From Loktanella sp. (lineage in GTDB: Bacteria; Pseudomonadota; Alphaproteobacteria; Rhodobacterales; Rhodobacteraceae), in contig JAGXIQ010000004.1 of NCBI GenBank assembly GCA_024635625.1, forward strand, positions 1 to 55,029: a stretch of 55,029 bases of DNA. Reading direction: 5' to 3'. Made by a program: the position numbers and the translations under genes. The notes beneath the pieces were generated by a model. That model worked only from the letters and a program-made list of their open reading frames with translations, made no database searches and was not told the DNA's origin. Of the stretch, positions 25,461-33,917 are shown in pieces (within the stretch, counting starts at the first letter, position 1; each line of letters opens with the position of its first letter).

Positions 25461-26204
25461 ATGGGCGATTTGATAGGCAAAACGGCAATTGTGACAGGCG
25501 GCGGATCGGGCTTTGGGGCCGGGATCGCAGAGGCCTTTGCGCGTGCAGGGGCCAAGGTGCTGATTGCCGATATCGACGGTGACGCCGCGCGCGTTGTCGC
25601 GGCCCGGATCAACGGTTACGCCGCGACATGCGACGTTTCGGATAACACGTCAGTAGGCCAACTTGCCTACCACGCCGCTGACATGCTGGGCGACGTTGAT
25701 ATCTTCGTCAACAACGCGGGCATTACCCACCTGCCTGCCCCGATGGAAGATGTGACAGAGGCAGACTTTGACCGTGTCCTCGCCGTCAATGCCAAGTCTG
25801 TTTATCTAACGGCCCGCCATTTTACCCCCGCCATGAAGGCACGGCGCAAGGGTGCGATCCTGAACATAGCATCGACGGCGGGTGTATCCCCACGCCCGAA
25901 ACTGAACTGGTACAACGCGTCAAAGGGCTGGATGATCACAGCCACCAAAGCGATGGCCGTCGAACTGGCACCTTTTGGCATTCGCGTAAACGCTTTGAAC
26001 CCGGTGGCAGGTGAAACGCCACTGTTGCCCAGCTTTATGGGTGGCGACACGCCGGAACTGCGGGCAAAGTTTTTGGCAACCATCCCCTTGGGCCGGTTTT
26101 CGACACCACAGGATCTTGGTGCTGCCGCAACCTTCCTGTGCAGTGACGCGGCCGGACTCATCACCGGCACAGCACTCGAAATTGACGGAGGTCGCTGCAT
26201 ATGA
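25461..26204 (+). CDS. Short-chain dehydrogenase/reductase
   Basis: A 247-residue classical SDR. It has TGGGSGFGAGIAEAF (nucleotide binding), NNAGITH, the catalytic Ser in IASTAGVS and YNASKGW (Tyr and Lys), plus the usual C-terminal GTALEIDGGRCI. The acidic IADIDGD after beta-2 points to NAD rather than NADP. The ATG at 25461 gives the normal SDR length; upstream frame passes through the heptamer array. Its stop overlaps the next ATG by four bases, so translation is coupled. Substrate is unknown. Confidence 0.9.
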   Translation: MGDLIGKTAIVTGGGSGFGAGIAEAFARAGAKVLIADIDGDAARVVAARINGYAATCDVSDNTSVGQLAYHAADMLGDVDIFVNNAGITHLPAPMEDVTEADFDRVLAVNAKSVYLTARHFTPAMKARRKGAILNIASTAGVSPRPKLNWYNASKGWMITATKAMAVELAPFGIRVNALNPVAGETPLLPSFMGGDTPELRAKFLATIPLGRFSTPQDLGAAATFLCSDAAGLITGTALEIDGGRCI

Positions 26205-26671
26205 ACCTGACTGCCCTGCTGAACCGCCTGATGCGCTATGTCGCCCGGCGGGGTCTGCGCGACGTTGCTAAGCTGATCCCGTCTGAAAGCACGCGGCTGG
26301 AACAACCCCACCGCCCCGTCCATCTTGAAGAGGGGAACCTGCAGCTACATCTGTTCGGCGCAAATTTTGACAGTCAGGAACAGGCCGAAACGTTCTGTTC
26401 TGCCCCATCTGGAACCGACCTGCCCAGCCAACTGACCCAAGAACTAGACGGCGCCTTCATCGACGAGGCCGAGGTCGAGGTTGTCCGTGGCGACATCCAG
26501 CGTCGATTGCTCGAATTCCTTTCAACAGAAGAGGCGGATGACGTCCTGCTGCGCCTCGCGGGCGACGATACGCTGATCATCATTACTGAAAACGCATTCA
26601 ATGAAATGCCATACACGCTCGATGACACAGCCCATCTGACCTATTTAGGTCATATCGTCGTCGTCGTGTGA
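26201..26671 (+). CDS. Unrecognised 156-residue acidic protein
   Basis: A small protein with a basic, possibly amphipathic N-terminus (LNRLMRYVARRGLRDVAKLI), an acidic middle (FIDEAEVEVVRGDIQRRLLE) and a beta-rich hydrophobic C-terminus (LTYLGHIVVVV). No signal peptide and no recognised family. It overlaps the SDR stop by four bases and the P1 peptidase GTG by four bases, so three genes are translationally chained. It is therefore expressed with these enzymes and may be a partner or substrate-handling protein, but no function can be assigned. Confidence 0.65.
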   Translation: MNLTALLNRLMRYVARRGLRDVAKLIPSESTRLEQPHRPVHLEEGNLQLHLFGANFDSQEQAETFCSAPSGTDLPSQLTQELDGAFIDEAEVEVVRGDIQRRLLEFLSTEEADDVLLRLAGDDTLIIITENAFNEMPYTLDDTAHLTYLGHIVVVV

Positions 26672-27636
26672 CTTTGCGAAATCTGATCACCGATATCCCT
26701 GGGCTGGTGGCAGGCCACGCACACGACACATTCATCAGATCAGGCGTCACAGTTTTAACGGCTGATGCTCCATTTACCTGTGGCGTCCACGTCATGGGTG
26801 GCGCACCCGGCACGCGCGAAACCGACCTATTGGCACCGGACAAATTAGTGGAACAAGTCGATGCGCTAGTTCTGTCCGGGGGATCGGCACTGGGCCTTGA
26901 TGCAGCGTCTGGCGTAGCAAATGCGTTGCGCGCGCAGGAGCGCGGCTTTGCAGTTGAGGATCAGCGCGTACCGATCGTGCCCGCAGCAATCCTGTTTGAT
27001 CTGCTGAACGGTGGGGAAAAGGACTGGGCGCAAAACCCCTATGCTGCGCTCGGGGCACAGGCTCTTGCATCTGCAGATGACACGCCCGCCCTCGGCACAG
27101 TCGGTGCAGGCTTTGGTGCAACCACTGCCACGCTTAAAGGCGGCCTTGGCCAAGCCTCTGCTATGCTGCCGGGTGGGATTATCGTCGCCGCCATGGTCGC
27201 GGTGAACGCATTGGGTTCGGCCACGGTCGGTGACGGCCCGCATTTCTGGGCCGCCCCGTGGGAAGTGGACGGTGAATTCGGTAACATCGGCCCAGCCCCG
27301 ACTTACCCAACTGGGCGTCCAGCGATGAAGGGCGACGCACGCAATACGACCATTGGCATCGTCGCCACCAACGCCAAACTGACACAGGCCCAATGCACCC
27401 GCCTTGCCACCGCCGCCCACGACGGCTTTGCGCGTGCACTACTACCAAGCCATACGCCCTTTGACGGAGACCTGATCTTTGCTGCTTCCCACGGCGAAGT
27501 TACTTGCGACGATCTCGCATGGTTAGGCCACGCCGCTGCGACCTGCATGGCACGTGCCATCGCCCGCGGCATCTATTATGCCCGCTCCGATGCATCGGGC
27601 CCGGTTCCATCTTATCAAGAGGCGTTTGGGGTGTAG
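26668..27636 (+). CDS. P1 family (S58) aminopeptidase/amidase
   Basis: A 322-residue N-terminal-nucleophile hydrolase of the DmpA/S58 group. Such proteins cleave themselves ahead of a nucleophile in the motif seen here as NTTIGIVATNA (about residues 229-239). Other markers are GLVAGHAHD at the start, VMGGAPGTRETDLL, and LSGGSALGLDAASGV. Members release N-terminal residues from peptides, amides or beta-peptides. The GTG start lies within the end of the unknown 156-residue gene. The genomic pairing with an SDR and creatinase could indicate catabolism of an amide-containing compound, but this is inference. Confidence 0.88.
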   Translation: MTLRNLITDIPGLVAGHAHDTFIRSGVTVLTADAPFTCGVHVMGGAPGTRETDLLAPDKLVEQVDALVLSGGSALGLDAASGVANALRAQERGFAVEDQRVPIVPAAILFDLLNGGEKDWAQNPYAALGAQALASADDTPALGTVGAGFGATTATLKGGLGQASAMLPGGIIVAAMVAVNALGSATVGDGPHFWAAPWEVDGEFGNIGPAPTYPTGRPAMKGDARNTTIGIVATNAKLTQAQCTRLATAAHDGFARALLPSHTPFDGDLIFAASHGEVTCDDLAWLGHAAATCMARAIARGIYYARSDASGPVPSYQEAFGV

Positions 27637-27686
27637 GTCTCATTCTTCTTATGACATACTCCGCAACCCACACGGGACATCATTCC

Positions 27687-28478
27687 CTATACCACGCCGT
27701 CGCCCGAACCGACCACTGCAGAGGTCAAATCCGACCCCGCATTCTCTAGCCCGGCGATGATATCAAAATGATGCCGCCCCTCGCGCACAACGACGGGGCA
27801 TTTCCATGCATCGCCCAACCACTGGGCCTGATTCAGAAAAACAGGTCTTTCGGCACCACCGACCCAGACTGTCACGGGCACCTGCGGCACAGGCTGGTGA
27901 ACCGGGCTTTCCGCCCGTGCAACAGCCTGATCCAGACCGAAATCGGCATTCATGCTGGTCTTCAAAAACGGTTCTAAATCCGACAGTGGAGAGATTGGAA
28001 CAACCCCCGTCACGCGGTCCAGCCAATCGCCGGCAACCTTAGGGTCCAGCATCCTTGCAACCAGATGCCCACCCGCCGAATGCCCGGTCAACCGCAGCGG
28101 ACCGGAATAACGGGCCGCGATGACGTCAATTGCCGCTGCGATCTGGCGCGTGATTTGCGGGATCGTCACATCGGGGCACAAGTCGTAGTCCACGACTGCG
28201 ACACGCCACCCACGCGCCAGCGGCCCGGCCGCCAGATGCGTCCACAGGTCTTTGTCAGTGCTCCGCCAATAGCCACCATGCACAAAAACGACTATCCCCT
28301 GCGCCTCTCCGTCCGGTGAGAACAAGTCAAAGACCTCTCGCGGGCGGTGGCCATAGGACTGATTCAGCGCACTGGGCACTACCGCGCGAAACGCTGCCGC
28401 TTTTTCGCGCCAAACCGGGGCAAAACTATCCCCCTGCGGAATATGCGGCCCGTTTGCATAAGCGTCGTCCAATTCCAT
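27687..28478 (-). CDS. Alpha/beta hydrolase, kynurenine-formamidase-like
   Basis: A 263-residue serine hydrolase of the BD-FAE/arylformamidase group. It shows the HGGYWRSTDKD oxyanion motif, the nucleophile elbow GHSAGGHL and a C-terminal EGRHHFDII histidine. ATG at 28478 has AAGGAAAA upstream; a longer frame to 28574 lacks family resemblance. Convergent with the P1 peptidase and divergent from gabD. The family includes kynurenine formamidases, but tryptophan genes are absent here, so the substrate remains open. Confidence 0.8.
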   Translation of the reverse strand: MELDDAYANGPHIPQGDSFAPVWREKAAAFRAVVPSALNQSYGHRPREVFDLFSPDGEAQGIVVFVHGGYWRSTDKDLWTHLAAGPLARGWRVAVVDYDLCPDVTIPQITRQIAAAIDVIAARYSGPLRLTGHSAGGHLVARMLDPKVAGDWLDRVTGVVPISPLSDLEPFLKTSMNADFGLDQAVARAESPVHQPVPQVPVTVWVGGAERPVFLNQAQWLGDAWKCPVVVREGRHHFDIIAGLENAGSDLTSAVVGSGDGVV

Positions 28479-28546
28479 TCCGTTTTCCTTTCCGATCCCG
28501 ACACTATATGCCAACCGCAACACTATCCTGAAATGCGGAGGGCACC

Positions 28547-30025
28547 ATGCTTGACCAGAAAACAGACCTCGCAAGCCAACTCAAGCGGCCAGACCTATTG
28601 TGCCAGCAGGCCTTTCTGGCTGGCGAATGGGTCGATGCGAAATCCGGCAAAACTATCGACGTCGTGAACCCGGCCCGTGGCGATGTTATCGCGACCGTGC
28701 CAGACCTTTCGCGCGAAGAAATAAAGATTGCCATCGCCGCCGCCGAAGAGACCCGCAAAGCTTGGGCCGCGCAGACGGGCAAAACACGCGCTGCCGTCAT
28801 GCGGAAATGGTACGACCTGATGATGGAACACCAAGAGGACCTTGCCATCATCATGACAGCCGAACAGGGCAAGCCGCTGGCTGAAGCCCGTGGTGAAGTC
28901 GCTTACGGGGCCGGATTCATTGAATGGTTTGGCGAAGAGGCCAAGCGTAATTACGGCGAAACCATTCCCGGCCACACACCCAACACGCGCATCATGGTGA
29001 TCAAACAGCCGATCGGCGTGGCCGCGGCGATCACACCTTGGAACTTTCCCAACGCCATGATCGCCCGCAAGGTCGCCCCTGCATTGGCCGTTGGCTGTGG
29101 TTTCGTCGTGCGCCCCGCGTCACTGACACCTCTGTCCGCTCTTGCTATGGGTAAACTTGCCGAAGAAGCTGGCGTACCGAAGGGCGTCTTTTCGGTCGTT
29201 ACTTCGTCGTCTTCCTCCGAGGTTGGCAAGGAATTCTGCGAGAACCCCGTCGTGCGCAAGCTGACGTTTACCGGATCGACAGAAGTGGGTCGCATCCTTC
29301 TGAAGCAAGCTGCCGATCAAGTCATGAAGTGCAGCATGGAACTCGGTGGCAATGCGCCGTTCATCGTGTTCGATGACGCCGACATTGACGCCGCAGTTCA
29401 GGGCGCCATTGCCTGCAAGTTCCGTAACAACGGTCAAACCTGCGTATGCGCGAACCGCATCTACGTACAAAAAGGCGTCTATGACGAATTCGCCCAGAAA
29501 CTTAAGGTTGCGGTTGAAGCACTGAAAGTCGGCGATGGACTGACCGAAGGGACCGACCTTGGCCCACTGATCGAGCCATCCGCCATCAAAAAGGTGAAAG
29601 AGCACATGCAGGACGCGCTGGACAAAGGCGCTAAGCTACTGTCGGGCGGATCGGATCACGAACTTGGCGGGCAATTTTTCCAGCCGACAATCATGACCGG
29701 CGTCACGCAGGACATGAAGGTTGCGACCGAAGAAACTTTTGGCCCCTTTGCGCCGCTGTTCATGTTCGAGGACGAGGACGAGGTCATCGCAATGGCCAAC
29801 GATACGATCTTTGGTCTGGCTAGCTACTTCTACGCCAAGGACTTAAGCCGCGTATACAAGGTGCAAGAAGCGCTGGAATACGGCATCGTCGGCGTGAACA
29901 CTGGCGTCATCTCCACCGAAGTCGCCCCCTTTGGCGGCGTCAAGCAGTCCGGTCTAGGCCGTGAAGGCAGCCACCGCGGCACCGATGACTACCTCGAAAT
30001 GAAGTACATCTGCACGAGCGTCTAA
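28547..30025 (+). CDS. gabD: Succinate-semialdehyde dehydrogenase
   Basis: A 492-residue aldehyde dehydrogenase of the GabD subgroup, oxidising succinate semialdehyde to succinate. Signatures include AAAITPWNFPNAMI, LTFTGSTEVGR, MELGGNAPFIVFDDAD (general-base Glu) and NNGQTCVCANR (nucleophilic Cys). One oddity is that the lysine usually found in the ALDH K-P-A motif is arginine here (FVVRPASLTP). There is no gabT transaminase next to it. The start is ATG after a GGAGGGCACC leader. Confidence 0.88.
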   Translation: MLDQKTDLASQLKRPDLLCQQAFLAGEWVDAKSGKTIDVVNPARGDVIATVPDLSREEIKIAIAAAEETRKAWAAQTGKTRAAVMRKWYDLMMEHQEDLAIIMTAEQGKPLAEARGEVAYGAGFIEWFGEEAKRNYGETIPGHTPNTRIMVIKQPIGVAAAITPWNFPNAMIARKVAPALAVGCGFVVRPASLTPLSALAMGKLAEEAGVPKGVFSVVTSSSSSEVGKEFCENPVVRKLTFTGSTEVGRILLKQAADQVMKCSMELGGNAPFIVFDDADIDAAVQGAIACKFRNNGQTCVCANRIYVQKGVYDEFAQKLKVAVEALKVGDGLTEGTDLGPLIEPSAIKKVKEHMQDALDKGAKLLSGGSDHELGGQFFQPTIMTGVTQDMKVATEETFGPFAPLFMFEDEDEVIAMANDTIFGLASYFYAKDLSRVYKVQEALEYGIVGVNTGVISTEVAPFGGVKQSGLGREGSHRGTDDYLEMKYICTSV

Positions 30026-30058
30026 TACTCGTTCAGAATTCTAATGCTAAACGAAATC

Positions 30059-30087
30059 AGGCCAGCCGCACGTGTTGGGGCTGGCCT
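30059..30087 (+). terminator. Hairpin after gabD
   Basis: AGGCCAGCC (30059-30067) pairs with GGCTGGCCT (30079-30087), a 9-base perfect stem. The following GTTAAT is only weakly T-rich, so termination may be partial. Confidence 0.6.
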
Positions 30088-30191
30088 GTTAATGCAGCAC
30101 AAGTGGTGCCGCAGCTGTTCGGACTTGCACCTGCGTTGTTGTCAGGCGAAATACCCAGTAACTTTTTAAACTGTAATCTGTTAGGGTACTC

Positions 30192-31292
30192 ATGCGCGCC
30201 CCACTGCATCCCGCCGAACCGGAACGCCTGCTAACGCTTGCGGAATACGACGTTGTCGACACCCCCGCCGAGGCGGACTTTGATGAAATCGTAGCGTTGG
30301 CCTCTCGCATTTGCGAAACAAAGGTGTCTTTGGTGTCTTTGGTCGATGAATCCCGCCAATGGTTCAAAGCCTCGCATGGCTTCGACGGTATAGACACCCC
30401 GCGCGAGGCCGCAATTTGTAGCCATGCGCTGCTGCAAGATGATATTCTTGAAATTCCCGACACGACCGTGGACCCGCGCACAGCGGACAACCATCTTGTC
30501 GTAACAGAGCAGGGGATGCGGTTCTACGCGGGCGTGCAACTGCGCGCGCCCAACGGCCTGCCGATTGGCACCCTTTGCGTACTCGACACGGTTCCGCGCA
30601 AGCTGACAGAGCTGCAACGTCAGACCCTGCGGACACTGGCCAATCAGGTCATGACCCAGCTGGAACTACGCCGCACTTTGCGCAATCAGGAAATTCTGCG
30701 CGGAGAGATGGATCACCGCGTCAAGAACTCGCTGCAGACAGTGCAATCGATGATAAGACTTTATGCCAGCAAAATCACCGATGCCGATGCGTTGACCGCC
30801 TTTGGCGCGATAGAACGGCGGCTGGCGGCGATCGTAGCGCTGCACCGTGAACTGCACCAATCCAGCAGCATCGCACAGGTCAAGATGCGGCCTTTCCTAA
30901 GCGGCGTGATGAGCCATCTTGCGGCGACTTGCCCAGACAACATCTCGATCACAACAGATATTGCTGAATTCGACCTCGCCTCGACCGAGGCGACTGCGCT
31001 TGCCGTCGTCGCGTCCGAATGCGTCGCAAATGCGATCAAACACGCGTTTCCGCAGGATCGCGCTGGAAAAATCAATGTCTCGCTTGCCTATACACCAGAA
31101 GGCGATGTGCGGATGATTTGCCGCGACAACGGTGTGGGTGCGGTGCAGGATGTGGCACAACACGATCCGCTGACTTCGCTGGGGCTACGCATCATGGACG
31201 CCTCTGCCCAACAGATAGGCGCCCAAATGGACCGGCGTAGCACCAGCGACGGATACGTGGTCGAAATGACCTTTCGGCCCGGTCAGTCCTAA
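30192..31292 (+). CDS. Soluble sensor histidine kinase (GAF, HisKA_2 type)
   Basis: A 366-residue cytoplasmic kinase without membrane segments. An N-terminal GAF domain (about residues 20-160, with [20 protein letters not shown]) is followed by a HisKA_2 phosphoacceptor, [19 protein letters not shown] (about 175-193), and an HATPase domain with [12 protein letters not shown] and MICRDNGVG. This type is common among light- and stress-responsive kinases of alphaproteobacteria. There is no response regulator beside it. The ligand of the GAF domain cannot be told; chromophore-binding residues were not identifiable. Confidence 0.87.
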   Translation: MRAPLHPAEPERLLTLAEYDVVDTPAEADFDEIVALASRICETKVSLVSLVDESRQWFKASHGFDGIDTPREAAICSHALLQDDILEIPDTTVDPRTADNHLVVTEQGMRFYAGVQLRAPNGLPIGTLCVLDTVPRKLTELQRQTLRTLANQVMTQLELRRTLRNQEILRGEMDHRVKNSLQTVQSMIRLYASKITDADALTAFGAIERRLAAIVALHRELHQSSSIAQVKMRPFLSGVMSHLAATCPDNISITTDIAEFDLASTEATALAVVASECVANAIKHAFPQDRAGKINVSLAYTPEGDVRMICRDNGVGAVQDVAQHDPLTSLGLRIMDASAQQIGAQMDRRSTSDGYVVEMTFRPGQS

Positions 31293-31882
31293 TCCGGCAG
31301 ATCGGCGGCGGGGATCATCGCAAAGAATTCCCCACCGGAACGCAATCCGAACCAATCGGTCCCGTCGACCGTGGCAACCTCGCCAAGTTCGACAAGGCGG
31401 TAAAAGCTTTTGCGGTCGATCAACGCTTCCAGTCGGTCTCGGACAAGGACATACGGCGCAGGCTCACCCGTATCGGCATCCCGCTCGACGCGGATCGGAT
31501 GCGCTGCGTCTGCAGTCACGGTGTCGCCCACGTTAGTTTCAAATACCAGATCGTCACCTTTACGTTGAAAATCGACAGCGACAAAGGGCGCGTCCTCGAC
31601 GGTGATCCCGACCTTTTCAACCGGAGTGACCAGAACGTAGCCGTCGTCATCATGACGCAGGATGGTCGAAAACAACTTGACCAGCGCCGGGCGTCCTATG
31701 GGTGTGCCCTGATAGAACCAGGTCCCATCCCGCGCAATCCGCATGTCGATATCGCCGCAATGGGGCGGATTCCACTGATGAACCGGCGGCATTCCCCGCC
31801 CCGCTTGCGCCTTCTGGGCTGCGGCCGCGATGCCGTCCGCATCGGGGGTCACGTTCTTTTGTGCGTCTGTTGCTTTTGCCAT
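31289..31882 (-). CDS. DUF1285 family protein
   Basis: A 197-residue cytoplasmic protein from the ATG at 31882. It contains the family block [20 protein letters not shown] and [15 protein letters not shown] (about residues 45-80), and later VETNV-like segments. DUF1285 proteins are widespread in proteobacteria without known role. The longer frame from 31951 overlaps the divergent moxR start and is not favoured. The 3' end overlaps the kinase stop by four bases on the opposite strand. Confidence 0.82.
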   Translation of the reverse strand: MAKATDAQKNVTPDADGIAAAAQKAQAGRGMPPVHQWNPPHCGDIDMRIARDGTWFYQGTPIGRPALVKLFSTILRHDDDGYVLVTPVEKVGITVEDAPFVAVDFQRKGDDLVFETNVGDTVTADAAHPIRVERDADTGEPAPYVLVRDRLEALIDRKSFYRLVELGEVATVDGTDWFGLRSGGEFFAMIPAADLPD

Positions 31883-31940
31883 TGGGGCCAACCGGGATAA
31901 GTGCTGATATACCAGACATAGAGTAGCAGGGAGCATTGTC

Positions 31941-32945
31941 ATGTCCGACACCGACGATCTGGTCGCAGGGATCGAAACGCTTGGCGTAAAACTGGGTCAG
32001 GCCCGCGCATCTATTGCAAGCCGTTTTCTGGGACAGGACCGCGTCGTAGACCTGACGCTAACCGCCCTGATCTGTGGCGGTCACGCCGTTCTGATCGGTC
32101 TGCCGGGATTGGGCAAGACCCGTTTGGTCGATACCCTGTCCACTGTTATGGGCCTAAACGGCAACCGCATTCAGTTTACGCCAGACCTGATGCCCGCCGA
32201 TATCCTTGGGTCCGAAGTTTTGGATAGCCTGCCTGACGGGACCCGCCAATTCCGCTTCGTCGAAGGCCCGATCTTTTGCCAACTTCTGATGGCGGACGAA
32301 ATCAACCGCGCCTCGCCTCGCACCCAATCAGCCTTGCTGCAGGCGATGCAAGAGAAGGAAGTCACCATTGCGGGCCAACATCGCCCGCTGGGACGTCCAT
32401 TCCACGTTCTTGCAACGCAGAACCCGATTGAGCAGGAAGGCACCTATCCCCTGCCAGAGGCACAATTGGACCGCTTTCTTGTGCAAATTGACGTGCCTTA
32501 CCCAGACCGAGCGACCGAGCGTGATATCCTGATCGCCACCACCGGCGCGACAGAGGCTGAATCCACCGCGGTATTCACTGCCGACGAGTTGCTGGCCGCA
32601 CAGACCCTGCTGCGCAGGATGCCAGTGGGCGATACAATCGTGGAAATGATCCTCGACCTTGTCCGGTCCTGCCGTCCCGATGCTGAAGCACCAGTTGCAA
32701 TCCGAAACGCTGTCAGCTGGGGTCCCGGCCCCCGCGCCGCGCAGGCGCTGATGCTTTGCGTGCGCGCACAGGCCTTGCTGGAAGGGCGCCTTGCCCCCAC
32801 GCCAGACGATGTGCGCGCGATGGCAGGTCCTGTGCTCAAACATCGTATGGCACTTTCCTTTGCGGCCCGCGCACGAGGTGAAGACCTTGATGCGATTATC
32901 GACAGCATCGCCGCAAACGTGACCCGGACTGCCCGCGCCGCATGA
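31941..32945 (+). CDS. MoxR family AAA+ ATPase
   Basis: A 334-residue MoxR-type ATPase. Walker A is [14 protein letters not shown], Walker [16 protein letters not shown], sensor 1 [20 protein letters not shown], and a sensor-2 helical lid completes it. MoxR proteins act as chaperones that assemble or activate partners carrying vWA-like domains. Its stop overlaps the DUF58 gene start by four bases, the standard MoxR-DUF58 pairing. It begins 58 bases from the divergent DUF1285 gene. Confidence 0.92.
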   Translation: MSDTDDLVAGIETLGVKLGQARASIASRFLGQDRVVDLTLTALICGGHAVLIGLPGLGKTRLVDTLSTVMGLNGNRIQFTPDLMPADILGSEVLDSLPDGTRQFRFVEGPIFCQLLMADEINRASPRTQSALLQAMQEKEVTIAGQHRPLGRPFHVLATQNPIEQEGTYPLPEAQLDRFLVQIDVPYPDRATERDILIATTGATEAESTAVFTADELLAAQTLLRRMPVGDTIVEMILDLVRSCRPDAEAPVAIRNAVSWGPGPRAAQALMLCVRAQALLEGRLAPTPDDVRAMAGPVLKHRMALSFAARARGEDLDAIIDSIAANVTRTARAA

Positions 32946-33814
32946 ATGACGCCCTCGCCCTCCGCGCCGCAGCCGAGCAACAGGCGAGCGCTCTGCCTCC
33001 CCTGCTCGCGGCAGCCGAGCATCTTGCCAGCACCGTCATCCTTGGTGATCACGGACGGCGGCGGGCGGGCACTGGTGATACCTTTTGGCAATATCGGCCA
33101 GCGCAAAGCACGGACCATGCCCGCAGCATCGATTGGCGAAGATCGGCAAGGTCCGATGCCAGCTTCGTGCAGGACAAAGAATGGCAAATCGCGCAGTCGG
33201 TCGTTTTTTGGGTAGACCGTGGGGCGTCCATGCGTTTTGCCTCTTCTGAAAATATTCCCGAAAAAGCCACCGTTGCGCGACTCTTAGCGCTCGCCTGCAC
33301 TATTCTACTGATCCGCGGCGGCGAACGTGTTGGCATGACCGGCAGCGACCTGCCCCCGCGACGCGGCACCCTGCAGATCGCCCAGATGGCCAGCCTGCTA
33401 TCGCAAGACGATGAAGCCGACTATGCCCTGCCAGAGGCCCGCGGCATGCTGCCTCATTCCCGCGCAGTCTTCGTCTCTGACTTCATGGGCGACATGGCCC
33501 CCATCGAGGCCGCCCTGACCAGCGCGGCAGACCGCGGCGTACGCGGCGCGCTTGTTCAAATACTCGACCCGCAAGAGGAAGCTTTTCCATTCGACGGCCG
33601 CACAATCTTTGAATCCATGACCGGTGCGCTACGCCACGAAACGCTTAAGGCCGGCGACCTGCGCAATCGCTACCTTGACCGCCTCGCCGCCCGTAAGGAT
33701 CACCTGACGCAGCTTGCCCGTACGACCGGCTGGCAGTTCAGTACCCACCATACCAATGCCCCCGCCACGCAGGCGCTGCTCTGGCTTTACCAGTCCCTTG
33801 CTAAGCCCGCATGA
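32942..33814 (+). CDS. DUF58 domain protein (vWA-like MoxR partner)
   Basis: A 290-residue cytoplasmic protein with the DUF58 block GTGDTFWQYRPAQSTDHARS and IDWRRSARSD (about residues 40-70), then a vWA-like Rossmann region (VVFWVDRGASMRF, and RAVFVSDFMGDM). The metal-site-like DxSxS pattern is degenerate (DRGAS). DUF58 proteins travel with MoxR ATPases and membrane proteins of BatA type, as here. Translation is coupled to moxR. Confidence 0.88.
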   Translation: MNDALALRAAAEQQASALPPLLAAAEHLASTVILGDHGRRRAGTGDTFWQYRPAQSTDHARSIDWRRSARSDASFVQDKEWQIAQSVVFWVDRGASMRFASSENIPEKATVARLLALACTILLIRGGERVGMTGSDLPPRRGTLQIAQMASLLSQDDEADYALPEARGMLPHSRAVFVSDFMGDMAPIEAALTSAADRGVRGALVQILDPQEEAFPFDGRTIFESMTGALRHETLKAGDLRNRYLDRLAARKDHLTQLARTTGWQFSTHHTNAPATQALLWLYQSLAKPA

Positions 33815-33868
33815 CCGCAGACATGACCCTAGGGGTAACTTTCCCATTCGTTGAAAACATGCCGAGGT

Positions 33869-33885
33869 TTGGGGCAAAGCCCCAA
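33869..33885 (+). other. Short perfect hairpin between DUF58 and DUF4159 genes
   Basis: TTGGGGCaaaGCCCCAA forms a 7-base stem with a 3-base loop in the 103-base gap. With no T-run it is more likely an mRNA processing or stability element than a terminator; the only gap of this size in the upstream part of the operon. Confidence 0.4.
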
Positions 33886-33917
33886 GTCAGCACGACACCC
33901 AATAAAAGGCTCGCCTG

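Noticed and set aside
33251-33270. AATATTCCCGAAAAAGCC as a further copy of the recurrent TATTT element
   Set aside because: It lies inside the DUF58 coding sequence, lacks a preceding hairpin and is not before a start codon.
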